NCBI RefSeq assembly: GCF_018119395.1
Contig: NZ_JAGPWD010000021.1
Coordinates: 1 to 64,000 of the forward strand
Reading direction: 5' to 3'
DNA from: Massilia sp. ZL223
Lineage (GTDB): Bacteria > Pseudomonadota > Gammaproteobacteria > Burkholderiales > Burkholderiaceae_D
DNA length: 64,000 bases
Shown here: in pieces, positions 16,974 through 25,628 of the stretch
Position numbering within the stretch: position 1 is the stretch's first letter
Layout: each line of letters begins with the position of its first letter
Notes under the pieces: model-generated
Seen by the model: the letters and a program-made list of their open reading frames with translations, nothing else
The model's database searches: none
What the model was told of the DNA's origin: nothing
Program-made: the position numbers and the translations under genes

Positions 16974-18746
16974 TTAGCGCTGCAGCACATAGGCGCCTGG
17001 GGCCGGCGGCCGGTCGGGCAAGGCCGGAGGCGGCGCCACGCGCGGTCCGGCCCGCCGCGCCAGCCAGGCTTCCCAGGCGGGCCACCAGCTGCCTTCGACC
17101 TGCTCGGTCCGTGCCTGCCAGGTGTCCGGGTCGATGTAGGGATCGGCGTGGGCGTGCACGCCGATCTGGTAGCTCCGCCCGGCGCTGCCGGGCGGCGCCA
17201 CCACGCCCGCGTTATGGCCTCCCGAGGTCAGCAGGAAGGTCACCTCGGTATCGCTCAGCGGGATGATCTTGTAGACGGAGCGCCAGGGCGCCACGTGGTC
17301 GGTCAGGGTGCCGATGGCAAAGATCGGCGCCGTGATGTCCGTCAGGGCCACAGGCCGCCCGCCGACGAGGTAGCGCGAGCTGGCCAGGCTGTTCCTGAGG
17401 AAGAGCCGGTGCAGGTAATCCGCGTGCATGCGGTAGGGCATGCGGGTGGCGTCCGCATTCCAGGACATCAGGTCGGTCTCGCGGTCCGGGATGTCGAGCA
17501 GGTAATGGCGCAGCCGCCGCGACCAGATCAGGTCGTTCGACCGCAGCAGCTGGAAGGCGCCGGCCATCTGGCGCGTGTCGAGGTAGCCTTGCTGCCACAT
17601 GGTCGCTTCCAGGAAGCTGACCTGGCTGTCGTCGATGAACAGGGACAGTTCGCCGGGCTCGGTGAAGTCCACCTGGGCCGCGAGCAGGGACATGCTGGCC
17701 AGCCGGCGGTCGTGGTCGCGCGCCATGGTGGCCGCCGCGATGGCCAGCAGGGTGCCGCCCAGGCAGTAGCCGGCGGCATTGATGTGCGGTGCGCCGGTCT
17801 GCTCAGTGATGGTGTCGATGGCCGCCATCACGCCCAGGCGGCGGTAGTCGTCCATCGACAGCTCGCGGTCTTCCGCCTGCGGATTCTTCCACGACACCAT
17901 GTAGACCATGTGTCCGCGCTCGACGAGGTAGCGCACCAGCGAATTGTGCGGCGACAGGTCGAGAATGTAGTACTTCATGATCCAGGCCGGCACGATCAGC
18001 AGCGGCACCTCGTACACGTCCGGGGTGGCCGGATCGTAGCGCAGCAGCTCGATCAGCTCGTTCTGCATGACGACCCGTCCCGGCGTGACCGCCACCTCGC
18101 GGCCCGGGCGGAAGCTGGGCGGGCGCGCCTGGCCGGTCAGCGCCTCGCGTGCATCGCGCGCCGCGCGCATCGCGCCATTCAGCAGGTTCAGGCCGCCGCT
18201 CTCCAGGGTGGCGCGCTGGACGACCGGATTGGTGGCGACAAAGTTGGAGGGCGCCACGCAGTCGAGCATCTGGCGTGCGACGAAGGTCACCACGTCCGAA
18301 TGGTGGGGCGAGACGCCGCGCACGCCCGCAGTCGCGCGGTGCCACCATTGCTGAGTGAGCAGGAAGGCCTGGCTGATCTGGTGCCAGGGCCAGGCCTGCC
18401 AGTCCGGGTCGGCGAAGCGCTTGTCCTGCTCCAGGGGCCGCACCGGATCGGCGCCGCCGGTGCTCGCATAGGTCAGCCAGCGCTGGGTGCTGGTGGCGGC
18501 CTGGGTGAACAGCTCGTGCTGCTTGTCGGGCGACAGCATCAGGTGGCAGGCCCAGTCGAACCAGGCGACGCCAAGGGCGCCGGGCGACAGGTGACCGGTC
18601 ATGCGGCCGAGCCAGGCGGACAGCACGAGGTCGGCCACGGCGTGGCCGACGGTGGCTTCCGGATAGCGCGGCTTGACGCCTTGCCAGGAGCTGGCTTCCA
18701 GGCGCCGTGTGCTGTCGGCGGCTTCGGGGCGGGTATCGGGTGGCAT
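16974..18746 (-). CDS. phaC: Class I-like polyhydroxyalkanoate synthase
   Basis: The 590-aa enzyme polymerises 3-hydroxyacyl-CoA into PHA storage polyester at granule surfaces. It has a PhaC N-terminal domain (about 65-235) and an alpha/beta-hydrolase domain. The nucleophile elbow is GYCLGG with catalytic C328; D483 (GTLTDHVAPW) and H511 (SGGHNAG) complete the triad. The start lies 2 bp after the universal-stress gene stop, so the two are likely cotranscribed. The usual phaA/phaB neighbours are absent, so this may be a second synthase of the cell. Confidence 0.88.
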   Translation of the reverse strand: MPPDTRPEAADSTRRLEASSWQGVKPRYPEATVGHAVADLVLSAWLGRMTGHLSPGALGVAWFDWACHLMLSPDKQHELFTQAATSTQRWLTYASTGGADPVRPLEQDKRFADPDWQAWPWHQISQAFLLTQQWWHRATAGVRGVSPHHSDVVTFVARQMLDCVAPSNFVATNPVVQRATLESGGLNLLNGAMRAARDAREALTGQARPPSFRPGREVAVTPGRVVMQNELIELLRYDPATPDVYEVPLLIVPAWIMKYYILDLSPHNSLVRYLVERGHMVYMVSWKNPQAEDRELSMDDYRRLGVMAAIDTITEQTGAPHINAAGYCLGGTLLAIAAATMARDHDRRLASMSLLAAQVDFTEPGELSLFIDDSQVSFLEATMWQQGYLDTRQMAGAFQLLRSNDLIWSRRLRHYLLDIPDRETDLMSWNADATRMPYRMHADYLHRLFLRNSLASSRYLVGGRPVALTDITAPIFAIGTLTDHVAPWRSVYKIIPLSDTEVTFLLTSGGHNAGVVAPPGSAGRSYQIGVHAHADPYIDPDTWQARTEQVEGSWWPAWEAWLARRAGPRVAPPPALPDRPPAPGAYVLQR

Positions 18747-18748
18747 CG

Positions 18749-19597
18749 TCAGTGTGCGATCAGGAGTGGGCTTGTGCTGCGCGCCAGCAGGGCGCGCGTG
18801 ACGCCGCCGAGCACGAATTCGCGGTAGCGGCTGTGGCCGAAGGCGCCGGTGACCAGCAGGCTGGCGCCGGCGCGGCGCGCCACCGCCATCAGGGCTTCGC
18901 CGGCGCTGTCGCGTGTGTGCTCCAGCACCACCTCGACCCTGGCGCCGTGGCGGGCCAGGTGCAGGGCCATGTCGGCCCCCGGTTCCTCGCCATGCAGGTC
19001 GCCCATGGTGTCGGGATTGACGAGGGTGAGCTTGACCGACTCGGCCTGCCGCAGCAGCGGCATGGCGGCGGCGATGGCGCGGATGGCCTGCACGCTGCCG
19101 TCCCAGCCGACCACGGCGTGGCCGTTCAGCGGCAGGTCGGGCCAGCCGGCCGGCACCACCAGCACGGGCCGGGCGCCGTGCAGGGCGACGTACTCGGGCA
19201 AGCCGCGCACCTGGGTCGCCAGCCCGGGAATGGGCGGAGCCTCGGCTTCGCGGCTGACCACGACCAGGTCGGCATAGCGCGACTCGAGCAGCAGCGCGTA
19301 GCGGGCGTCGTCCTCGATCATGCGGCTTTCGAAGGATGCGACGCCCAGGCGCTGGATGGCGGTTTCGAATTGCCGCAGGCGCAGCTGGACCGCCTCGCGC
19401 ACGCCGTTGAAATCGGACTCCGGCATCATCGGCGCGCCCATGGAGCCGGTCAGCAGGGCGTAGTCGAGCCAGGAAATCCCGGTCGCGGCGCTGCCCACGA
19501 GATGGGCCTCCTGTCCATTGGCGAGCCGGGCGGCGGCGCGCAGGCGGGTCTCCTGCTCCGGGCTGCCGTCGACATGCACCACGATGGTCTTGTACAT
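18749..19597 (-). CDS. Universal stress protein with two Usp domains
   Basis: The 282-aa protein has two Usp folds: YKTIVVHVDGS at the start and AVVGWDGS near residue 155. The C-terminal domain keeps the ATP-binding glycine pattern G-2x-G-9x-G (GAFGHSRYREFVLGG), while the first is degenerate. AAGGA precedes the ATG. It is directly upstream of phaC, and an FNR/ANR-like box lies 158 bp before its start. Coupling to low-oxygen control fits the behaviour of tandem Usp genes in Pseudomonas and relatives; that extension is inference. Confidence 0.87.
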   Translation of the reverse strand: MYKTIVVHVDGSPEQETRLRAAARLANGQEAHLVGSAATGISWLDYALLTGSMGAPMMPESDFNGVREAVQLRLRQFETAIQRLGVASFESRMIEDDARYALLLESRYADLVVVSREAEAPPIPGLATQVRGLPEYVALHGARPVLVVPAGWPDLPLNGHAVVGWDGSVQAIRAIAAAMPLLRQAESVKLTLVNPDTMGDLHGEEPGADMALHLARHGARVEVVLEHTRDSAGEALMAVARRAGASLLVTGAFGHSRYREFVLGGVTRALLARSTSPLLIAH

Positions 19598-19754
19598 GCT
19601 CGTTCCTTTCAAACGGGTTGGCGGACCCGTGCGGCCTGCTTTCCATACGACCGGCGAGCCGGGTCAGCAAGGGAATCTGGCCGGGCGACCGATGCTTGAT
19701 TGGATCACCCTGTTGCCAATGTATTCCTTTGCCTGATCTGTGTCAGTAATGCGA

Positions 19755-19768
19755 TTGAAATGGATCAA
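19755..19768. promoter_or_regulatory. FNR/ANR-like binding site
   Basis: The 14-bp sequence TTGAAATGGATCAA matches the FNR consensus TTGAT-N4-ATCAA at nine of ten positions. It lies 158 bp upstream of the usp-phaC pair on the minus strand and also upstream of the plus-strand terminator at 19979. Either or both directions could be controlled. Confidence 0.55.
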
Positions 19769-19978
19769 AGAACTTGTAAAAAAGCGTGGCCGAGTTCGCT
19801 TGGCAGGGCGCTGAAGATGTATTTCCCGCGTGGTGTGCGACTAGGCTTACGCAAGGACGCGGCCTGGATTACCGAAAAACGGGCTTGTACGGAGGATTTG
19901 TATCCCAATCTCTGGTTGCGTACCGGCGCGAGTGGTCGGTTCTCTTTGTGTCTCCATCTCAGCATGGCTGAGGATTCG

Positions 19979-20015
19979 GCCGCTGCCGGCAGTACGGGCA
20001 GCGGCTCTTTTTTTT
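19979..20015 (+). terminator. Strong rho-independent terminator with no gene upstream
   Basis: A perfect 9-bp stem (GCCGCTGCC / GGCAGCGGC) with a 9-nt loop is followed by a near-continuous run of T. It terminates plus-strand transcription, yet the nearest called plus-strand gene upstream is kilobases away (ending at 12754). Confidence 0.8.
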
Positions 20016-20278
20016 CGTCCCAGTGGTCTATGCCAGTCAGAGGAAGCGCTTTCCCCCAGTCGCACGCCGCGGCGGGCTGCAGCCGGGCGAATCGGGCCTC
20101 CCACCGCGATCCGCCTGGATGCTTGGACACCGTAGCAATGGCATGTAAGTTATTCCGACAGGAACGATGGCCCCGGAGTGGCTGAGCTGTTTCGTCAATC
20201 GCGGGTCTAGGCCACTGAACGCGGCCGGGGGCGAACAGGCAGCAGCAGCGGGCGGCTCTCTTGCCGCATGGGCAAAAT

Positions 20279-20297
20279 TGCCAGGATGATCCTGGCA
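20279..20297. repeat. 19-bp palindrome upstream of tRNA-Leu
   Basis: TGCCAGGAT-G-ATCCTGGCA has perfect 9-bp arms around one base. It ends 30 bp before the tRNA and 14 bp before a TAGAAT (20312-20317) that may be its -10. The placement is that of an operator overlapping the -35 region; no regulator is identified. Confidence 0.6.
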
Positions 20298-20327
20298 GGG
20301 CATGCATGTGCTAGAATGCCGCGCGCT

Positions 20328-20414
20328 GCCCGGATGGTGAAACTGGTAGACACTGGGGACTTAAAATCCCCCGCCAGGAATGGCGTGCCGGTTCGATTCC
20401 GGCTCCGGGCACCA
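20328..20414 (+). tRNA. tRNA-Leu (anticodon UAA)
   Basis: The 87-nt gene folds as a class II tRNA: acceptor GCCCGGA/TCCGGGC, anticodon stem GGGGA/TCCCC with loop CTTAAAA (anticodon TAA), a long variable arm, T-loop GTTCGATTCC and an encoded 3' CCA. A TAGAAT -10-like element lies at 20312-20317. Confidence 0.97.
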
Positions 20415-20527
20415 CGAATTTCCTCTTCTGTTCACAGCGAACTGCCGCCCTTCACGGCCGCGTTCGCGGGACCTTGCCTGCGGGCGCGCCGCGCGACCGG
20501 TGCGGATCGCGCCAGGCATCCAGCGAG

Positions 20528-21136
20528 TCAGTCTCCGCGCTTCGCATGCACGGGGCGATGTTTTCCGCCGCGCCGGATTCCAGCCGTCGCCAACAATCCA
20601 AGCCCAAGCAGCGCCAGGGAGGCCGGTTCCGGTACCTGCCGGATGTGGCCGGTCGCCCCGGTGCGGGGAATCTCCGTGGTCCAGCCGGACCCCGCCTGGG
20701 GCATGCCCTGGTCGCTGTTCGCGTCCTGCACGGTGAAGACGATGCTGTTCGACTCCAACCTGATAGGGTGCTCGCTGTTGTTCGCGTAGATATAGCCGCT
20801 CAGGTAGCCGCCCCGATGGAAGCTCAGTTCCATGCCGAGGTCGCCCAAGCCGTGCGCGAAGCCCTCGGTTCTCGGGAAATAGGTCATCGGCGTGTACACG
20901 CCGGGAAAGGCGTAGTGCATGGACAGCAGGCCGGAACCCGGACGAGGCATGGGCGGCTGCTCGGGGACGAGGTGAAAGCTGAATGCGCCGCTCCTGACCG
21001 TGTCATGGTCGAACTCCAGCCGGAGCGTGATCCCATACGGCGTCTCGTGCTTGAGGGCGCGCCATTCATACAGGACGCCGGCTTGGGCGAGGACGGGAGA
21101 TAGCAGCAGGGCCGCGACCAGGACGGAAATCTTCAT
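20528..21136 (-). CDS. PEP-CTERM sorting domain protein
   Basis: The 202-aa exported protein has a signal peptide (MKISVLVAALLLSPVLAQA), a compact beta-rich body and a C-terminal sorting signal: VPEPASL, a hydrophobic helix, then a basic tail (RRGGKHR). Exosortase cleaves such signals and anchors or releases the protein at the surface, in exopolysaccharide-producing bacteria. GGAGG precedes the ATG at ideal spacing. The frame runs about 15 residues beyond the usual short basic tail. No exosortase gene is in the window. Confidence 0.85.
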   Translation of the reverse strand: MKISVLVAALLLSPVLAQAGVLYEWRALKHETPYGITLRLEFDHDTVRSGAFSFHLVPEQPPMPRPGSGLLSMHYAFPGVYTPMTYFPRTEGFAHGLGDLGMELSFHRGGYLSGYIYANNSEHPIRLESNSIVFTVQDANSDQGMPQAGSGWTTEIPRTGATGHIRQVPEPASLALLGLGLLATAGIRRGGKHRPVHAKRGD

Positions 21137-21311
21137 TGAATCCTCCATGGGGAAATGATTTCGACCACGCAATATTCGGGCTAGAAACCCATGTCCTTGA
21201 TCTGAGGAAGGTTTACCGCCGGTTCCTTCGCGCGGCGCGACTGTTTGTAAAAAATCCGACGCCCAGGACGGGCGAAGCAGCAATGCACATACCGAGTAGC
21301 CGGCCTCGACA

Positions 21312-21340
21312 TTGGAAGGGTGGCAAGGATGGTGTAGCAT
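21312..21340 (+). promoter_or_regulatory. Sigma-70-type promoter of the ParB-like gene
   Basis: TTGGAA at 21312-21317 and TAGCAT at 21335-21340 are 17 bp apart. Transcription would begin near 21347, about 35 bp before the start codon at 21381. Confidence 0.5.
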
Positions 21341-21380
21341 GCACGGCGGCGCCGGACGGCGCCACGCTGACGCCTGAAGC

Positions 21381-22190
21381 ATGCATGAGGACTACCATTT
21401 GAACATCACGATCAACGACGAGCTCCGATCCTTCGTCGACCCCCTGACGCCCATCGAATACGCCGCCCTCGAGCGCAGCCTGCTCGCGGAAGGCTGCCGC
21501 GACGCGCTGGTGCTGTGGGGCGACGTGCTGATCGACGGCCACAACCGCTACGAGATCTGCCGCAAGCACGGCATCGACTTCCGCACCGTCCAGAACGACA
21601 AGTTCACGTCCCTGGAAGACGTGATGCTCTGGATGATCGACAACCACCTGGCGCGCCGCAGCGTATCCGACTTCCAGCGCGGCGTGCTCGCCCTGCGCAA
21701 GAAGGAAATCCATGCCGCCCGCGTGCTGGAAAAACCCGAAGCCGACGAGGGCGACAAGAACGACCCCGGCGCCGATACAACTCCGCCCTGGAACACGCGC
21801 GAGGACATCGCGCGCGCAGCCCGCGTGTCGAGCAACACCATCAGCCAGATCGAGCGCATCCAGAAGGCCGCCACGCCCCAGCTGCGCGAGGCCGTGCGCC
21901 AGGGGACGATTTCGATCAATGCCGCCGCCAACGTGGCCCAGCTGCCGGAAGCGGTGCAGATCGCCGCGGTCGCAGGCGGCCGCAAGGAGCTGCAGCAGGC
22001 TGCGCGCCAGGTGCGCGAGCAGAAGGCCGCCAGCCGTCCGCGCAAGGAAACGCCCGAAGGCGAGCCGGTCGACGAGAAGGCCGCCCTGCGCGCCGAGGTA
22101 GCCGCGCTGAAAGACCGCGTCGCCACCTTGATGACCGAGAACGAAGTACTGAAGCAACGCCTGGCCGCAGCGGGCGCCCAGGACGCATAA
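21381..22190 (+). CDS. Orphan ParB/Srx-fold DNA-binding protein
   Basis: The 269-aa protein has an N-terminal ParB-nuclease-like domain (about 10-80) with LIDGHNRYEIC in place of the usual GERR motif. A KorB-like helix-turn-helix follows (about 130-165, TREDIARAARVSSNTISQIERI), then a C-terminal coiled coil (about 225-265). This is the layout of plasmid replication/partition-related proteins found singly on many Burkholderiales chromosomes. There is no ParA nearby. ATG 21381 is used; a TTG at 21399 with GAGG upstream is an alternative. It lies 26 bp before the acylase gene and may share its transcript. Confidence 0.72.
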   Translation: MHEDYHLNITINDELRSFVDPLTPIEYAALERSLLAEGCRDALVLWGDVLIDGHNRYEICRKHGIDFRTVQNDKFTSLEDVMLWMIDNHLARRSVSDFQRGVLALRKKEIHAARVLEKPEADEGDKNDPGADTTPPWNTREDIARAARVSSNTISQIERIQKAATPQLREAVRQGTISINAAANVAQLPEAVQIAAVAGGRKELQQAARQVREQKAASRPRKETPEGEPVDEKAALRAEVAALKDRVATLMTENEVLKQRLAAAGAQDA

Positions 22191-22216
22191 CACCATCCTC
22201 CAGGAGACCTTCACCC

Positions 22217-24439
22217 ATGCTCAGACCCCGTCTCATCGTCACCGCGCTGCTCGGCGCCGCCGCATTCACGGCCCAGGCCGCCCACGCCGAGCCCGCCCTC
22301 AAGCCGGCCGCGCAGCACGCCGCCAGCAGCGCCGACATCGCGCGCTGGAAGAAGGCGGCGCAGCAGGTGACGATCCTGCGCGACAAGTGGGGCATTCCGC
22401 ACGTGTTTGGCAAGACCGATGCGGATGCGGTGTTCGGCATGATCTATGCGCAGGCGGAGGACGATTTCAACCGGGTCGAGCTCAACTACATCAACGCGAT
22501 GGGGCGCCTGGCCGAGGTAGAGGGCGAAAAGGAGATCTGGCGCGACCTGCGCATGAAGCTGTACATCCAGCCGGACGCCATGAAGGCCAAGTACGCCGCC
22601 AGCCCGGCCTGGCTGAAGAAGCTCATGAATTCCTTCGCCGACGGGCTCAACTGGTACCTGCACACCCATCCCGAGGTCAAGCCCAAGCTCATCACCCGCT
22701 TCGAGCCGTGGATGGCGCTGAGCTTCAGCGAGGGCAGTATCGGCGGCGACATCGAATCCATCGACCTCAAGCAGCTGGAGCAGTTCTACGGCAAGCGCAC
22801 CGAGCTGGCGCAGCTGGACGCCGGCAAAGGCTTCGACCCGGAGCCGCGCGGCTCCAACGGTTTCGCGATCGCGCCCAAGCTGAGCAAGTCGGGACGCGCG
22901 CTCCTGATGATCAATCCGCACACCTCCTTCTACTTCCGCCCCGAAGTGCACATGGTGAGCGAGGAGGGCCTGAACGCCTACGGCGCCGTCACCTGGGGCC
23001 AGTTCTTCATCTACCAGGGGTTCAACGACAAGCTGGGCTGGATGCATACCTCGGGCGGCGGCGACGTGATCGACGAATACCTGGAAACGGTCACGGAGCG
23101 CGGCGGCAAATTCTTCTACAAGTACGGCGAGGGCGAGCGCCAGGTGCGCGCGGTGCCGGTCACCCTGCCGTACAAGACGCCAGGCGGCGCCATGGCCAGC
23201 CGCACCGTCACCGCGTATTTCACCCACCACGGCCCGGTGGTGCGCGCGCTGGACGGCAAGTGGGTGGCGGTCAGGATGATGGACGAGCCCCTCAAGGCGC
23301 TCACCCAGTCCTACACCCGCACCAAGGCCAGGAACTACAACGCCTTCTACAAGGCGATGGAGCTGCGCACCAATTCCTCGAACAACACGGTGTACGCGGA
23401 CGCCGACGGCAACATCGCCTACTTCCACGGCAACTTCATCCCGAAACGCGACCCGCGCTTCGACTGGAGCAAGCCGGTGGACGGCAGCAACCCGGCCACC
23501 GAGTGGAAGGGCCTGCACGACATCCGCGAGACGATCACCTTGTTCAACCCGGCCAGCGGCTATATCTCGAACACCAACAACTGGCCCTTCAGCAGCTCCG
23601 GCGCCAGCAGCCCCAGGCGCCAGGACTATCCGGACTACATGTGGTCGCTGCCCGAGAACGCGCGCGGCCGCCACGCCGAGCGCGTGCTCAAGGGCGCGAA
23701 GGACTTCAGCATCGACAGCCTGATCGCCGCTTCCTACGACAGCCACCTGACCGCCTTCGAGCCGCTGCTCCCTCAGCTGTTCAAGGACTACGAAGCGCTG
23801 CCTGAGTCCGATCCGCGCAAGGCCCAGCTGGGCGAGCAGGTCGCGGTGCTGCGCAACTGGGACCAGCGCTACGCGGCGGCCTCGGTGCCGACCTCGCTGG
23901 CCATCTACTGGGGCCAGGACATGGTGGCGCAGCACGGCGCGCGCGCCCGCGCCCAGGGCACGCCGGCGGTGGACTTCATCACCAGCCAGCTGAACGGCGA
24001 GGAGCGCCTGGCCTCGCTGGCGCGCGCCTCTAGCAAGCTGCAGGCCGATTTCGGCGACTGGCGCACGCCCTGGGGCGAGATCAACCGCTTCCAGCGCATC
24101 AGCGGCGACATCGACCAGCAGTACGACGACAGCAAGCCGAGCTGGCCGGTGGCCTTCGCCTCGGCCAACTGGGGTTCGCTGGCGTCCTTCGGCATGGTGG
24201 CCAAGCAGAAGACCAGGCGCATCTATGGCGACCGCGGCAACAGCTTCGTGGCCGCCGTCGAGTTCGGTCCGCGCGTGCGCGCCAAGAGCATCCTGGCCGG
24301 CGGGCAGAGCGGCGATCCGCGCTCGCCGCACTTCAGCGACCAGGCCGAGATGTACAGCCGCGGCGAATTCAAGGATGTCCTGTTCTACAAGGAAGACATC
24401 GAGAAGCAGCTCGAACGGCGCTACCATCCGGGCATGTGA
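22217..24439 (+). CDS. Penicillin acylase-family Ntn hydrolase
   Basis: The 740-aa exported precursor has a signal peptide ending near AAHAE. It contains the RGSNGFAIA junction, where cleavage before S213 would free the catalytic serine of the beta subunit, as in penicillin and acyl-homoserine-lactone acylases. The alpha part (about 40-212) and beta part (213-740) have typical proportions, and the nearby NPHTSFYFRPEVH segment matches the family. Substrates may be beta-lactam side chains, N-acyl-homoserine lactones or other amides. An AGGAGA ribosome site precedes the ATG. Confidence 0.88.
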   Translation: MLRPRLIVTALLGAAAFTAQAAHAEPALKPAAQHAASSADIARWKKAAQQVTILRDKWGIPHVFGKTDADAVFGMIYAQAEDDFNRVELNYINAMGRLAEVEGEKEIWRDLRMKLYIQPDAMKAKYAASPAWLKKLMNSFADGLNWYLHTHPEVKPKLITRFEPWMALSFSEGSIGGDIESIDLKQLEQFYGKRTELAQLDAGKGFDPEPRGSNGFAIAPKLSKSGRALLMINPHTSFYFRPEVHMVSEEGLNAYGAVTWGQFFIYQGFNDKLGWMHTSGGGDVIDEYLETVTERGGKFFYKYGEGERQVRAVPVTLPYKTPGGAMASRTVTAYFTHHGPVVRALDGKWVAVRMMDEPLKALTQSYTRTKARNYNAFYKAMELRTNSSNNTVYADADGNIAYFHGNFIPKRDPRFDWSKPVDGSNPATEWKGLHDIRETITLFNPASGYISNTNNWPFSSSGASSPRRQDYPDYMWSLPENARGRHAERVLKGAKDFSIDSLIAASYDSHLTAFEPLLPQLFKDYEALPESDPRKAQLGEQVAVLRNWDQRYAAASVPTSLAIYWGQDMVAQHGARARAQGTPAVDFITSQLNGEERLASLARASSKLQADFGDWRTPWGEINRFQRISGDIDQQYDDSKPSWPVAFASANWGSLASFGMVAKQKTRRIYGDRGNSFVAAVEFGPRVRAKSILAGGQSGDPRSPHFSDQAEMYSRGEFKDVLFYKEDIEKQLERRYHPGM

Positions 24440-24443
24440 ACCC

Positions 24444-25001
24444 ATGAGCCTGAGCGAAAAGCAGAAAATGCTTGCCGGCCTGCCTTACCACGCCGGCGAC
24501 GCGGAACTGCGGGCCGAGCAGGCGGCGGCCGCCGCCTGGCTGGCGCGCTATAACGCGGCGCTGGGCGAGCCGGTGCCGGTGTGGCAGGCGCTGCTGGCCG
24601 AGCGGGCCGCGCGCGTAGGGCAGGGCGCCGTGCTGCGCCCGCCTTTCCATTGCGACTACGGCTGGAACATCGCGTTCGGGGCGCGCGTGTTCGTCAACTT
24701 CGACTGCGTCTTCCTCGACGTCGCCCCGATCACGATCGGCGACGACACCCGCATCGGCCCCGGCGTGCATATCTACACGGCCGACCATCCGCGCGACCCC
24801 GTGCAGCGCCGCGCCGGCTTCGAATCGGGCCGGCCCGTCACCATCGGCTGCAATGTCTGGATCGGCGGCGGGGCCATCATCCTGCCCGGGGTGACGGTCG
24901 GCGACGACGCCATCATCGGCGCCGGCAGCGTGGTCACCCACGACGTGGCGGCGGGTGCGAGCGTGGCGGGAAACCCGGCCCAGGTGCTGGCCGGCGGCTA
25001 G
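24444..25001 (+). CDS. Maltose/galactoside O-acetyltransferase-type enzyme
   Basis: The 185-aa protein is a left-handed parallel beta-helix acetyltransferase. It has a Maa N-terminal domain (about 5-60, LAGLPYHAGDAEL) and hexapeptide repeats (ITIGDDTRIGPGV, GCNVWIGGGAIILPGVTVGDDAIIGAGSVV). The catalytic histidine is in YTADHPRD. It transfers acetyl from acetyl-CoA to a sugar hydroxyl. It starts 4 bp after the acylase stop and probably shares its transcript. Confidence 0.88.
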   Translation: MSLSEKQKMLAGLPYHAGDAELRAEQAAAAAWLARYNAALGEPVPVWQALLAERAARVGQGAVLRPPFHCDYGWNIAFGARVFVNFDCVFLDVAPITIGDDTRIGPGVHIYTADHPRDPVQRRAGFESGRPVTIGCNVWIGGGAIILPGVTVGDDAIIGAGSVVTHDVAAGASVAGNPAQVLAGG

Positions 25002-25007
25002 GGCTGC

Positions 25008-25017
25008 TTGCTATAAT
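25008..25017 (+). promoter_or_regulatory. Extended -10 promoter of tdk
   Basis: TG-C-TATAAT forms an extended -10 with no recognisable -35. Its start would lie near 25024, ahead of the tdk GTG at 25059. Confidence 0.55.
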
Positions 25018-25058
25018 CCAACTCTCATTTTTCCCATTTTTCCGCGTAGGGCAGGGCA

Positions 25059-25610
25059 GTGGCTAAACTCTATTTCAGGTACTCGGCGATGAACGCCGGC
25101 AAATCGACCGCACTGCTGCAGGTGGCGCACAATTACGAGGAGCAGGGCCAGCAGGTCAAGCTCTACACCGCCGCCATCGACGACCGCTACGGCGTCGGCC
25201 TGATCACCTCGCGCCTGGGCCCGCAGCGCCAGGTCGATACCTTCTCATCCGATACCAATTTCCTGGACAAGGCGCCGGACGTGGCCTGCGTGCTGGTCGA
25301 CGAAGCCCAGTTCCTGTCGACGGCCCAGGTCCAGCAGCTGCACCAGCTGGCCCAGGTGCGCGGCGTGCCCGTGATCTGCTACGGCCTGCGCAGCGACTTC
25401 CGCGGCGAGCCTTTCCCCGGTTCGGCCTACCTGCTGGCGCTTGCCGACGACATCGAGGAAATCAAGAACATCTGTACCTGCGGCAAGAAGGCGACCATGA
25501 ACATCCGCGTCGACACGGAAGGCCGCCGCATCAAGGAAGGCGAGCAGGTCAGCATCGGCGGCAACGAAAGCTACCGCCAGGCCTGCGGCCGCTGCTTCTA
25601 TTCGACCTGA
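25059..25610 (+). CDS. tdk: Thymidine kinase (type II)
   Basis: The 183-aa enzyme phosphorylates thymidine in the salvage pathway. It has the P-loop SAMNAGKST at about 9-17, the Walker B-like VLVDEAQFL with the catalytic glutamate, and a C-terminal zinc site made by CTCGKK and CGRC. The start codon is GTG, preceded by a GGGCAGGG-rich ribosome region and a TGCTATAAT promoter. Length and motifs are standard for the E. coli-type enzyme. Confidence 0.95.
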   Translation: MAKLYFRYSAMNAGKSTALLQVAHNYEEQGQQVKLYTAAIDDRYGVGLITSRLGPQRQVDTFSSDTNFLDKAPDVACVLVDEAQFLSTAQVQQLHQLAQVRGVPVICYGLRSDFRGEPFPGSAYLLALADDIEEIKNICTCGKKATMNIRVDTEGRRIKEGEQVSIGGNESYRQACGRCFYST

Positions 25611-25628
25611 TCGCGCGGCGGCTTGCCC

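Larger units (their letters stand above)
19598..20327. other. 730-bp non-coding stretch between the usp gene and tRNA-Leu
   Basis: No open frame here has codon use like the neighbours. It holds an FNR-like dyad at 19755-19768, a partial TTGAT/ATCA element at 19696-19707, a strong terminator on the plus strand at 19979-20015 and a palindrome at 20279-20297. A 61-codon frame at 19786-19971 ends just before the terminator but has no ribosome site. The plus-strand segment from about 19775 to 20015 could be a small RNA. Confidence 0.6.

Noticed and set aside
17000..18700. Plus-strand 630-codon frame opposite phaC
   Set aside because: Shadow of the PHA synthase; His/Gly/Arg-rich with no domain.
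19786..19971. 61-codon small protein
   Set aside because: No ribosome site, GTG start, and codon use without the strong third-position GC of the neighbours; kept only as part of the sRNA candidate.
21515..22216. Longer N terminus for the acylase frame
   Set aside because: The upstream part overlaps the ParB-like gene; a signal peptide and AGGAGA ribosome site fix the start at 22217.
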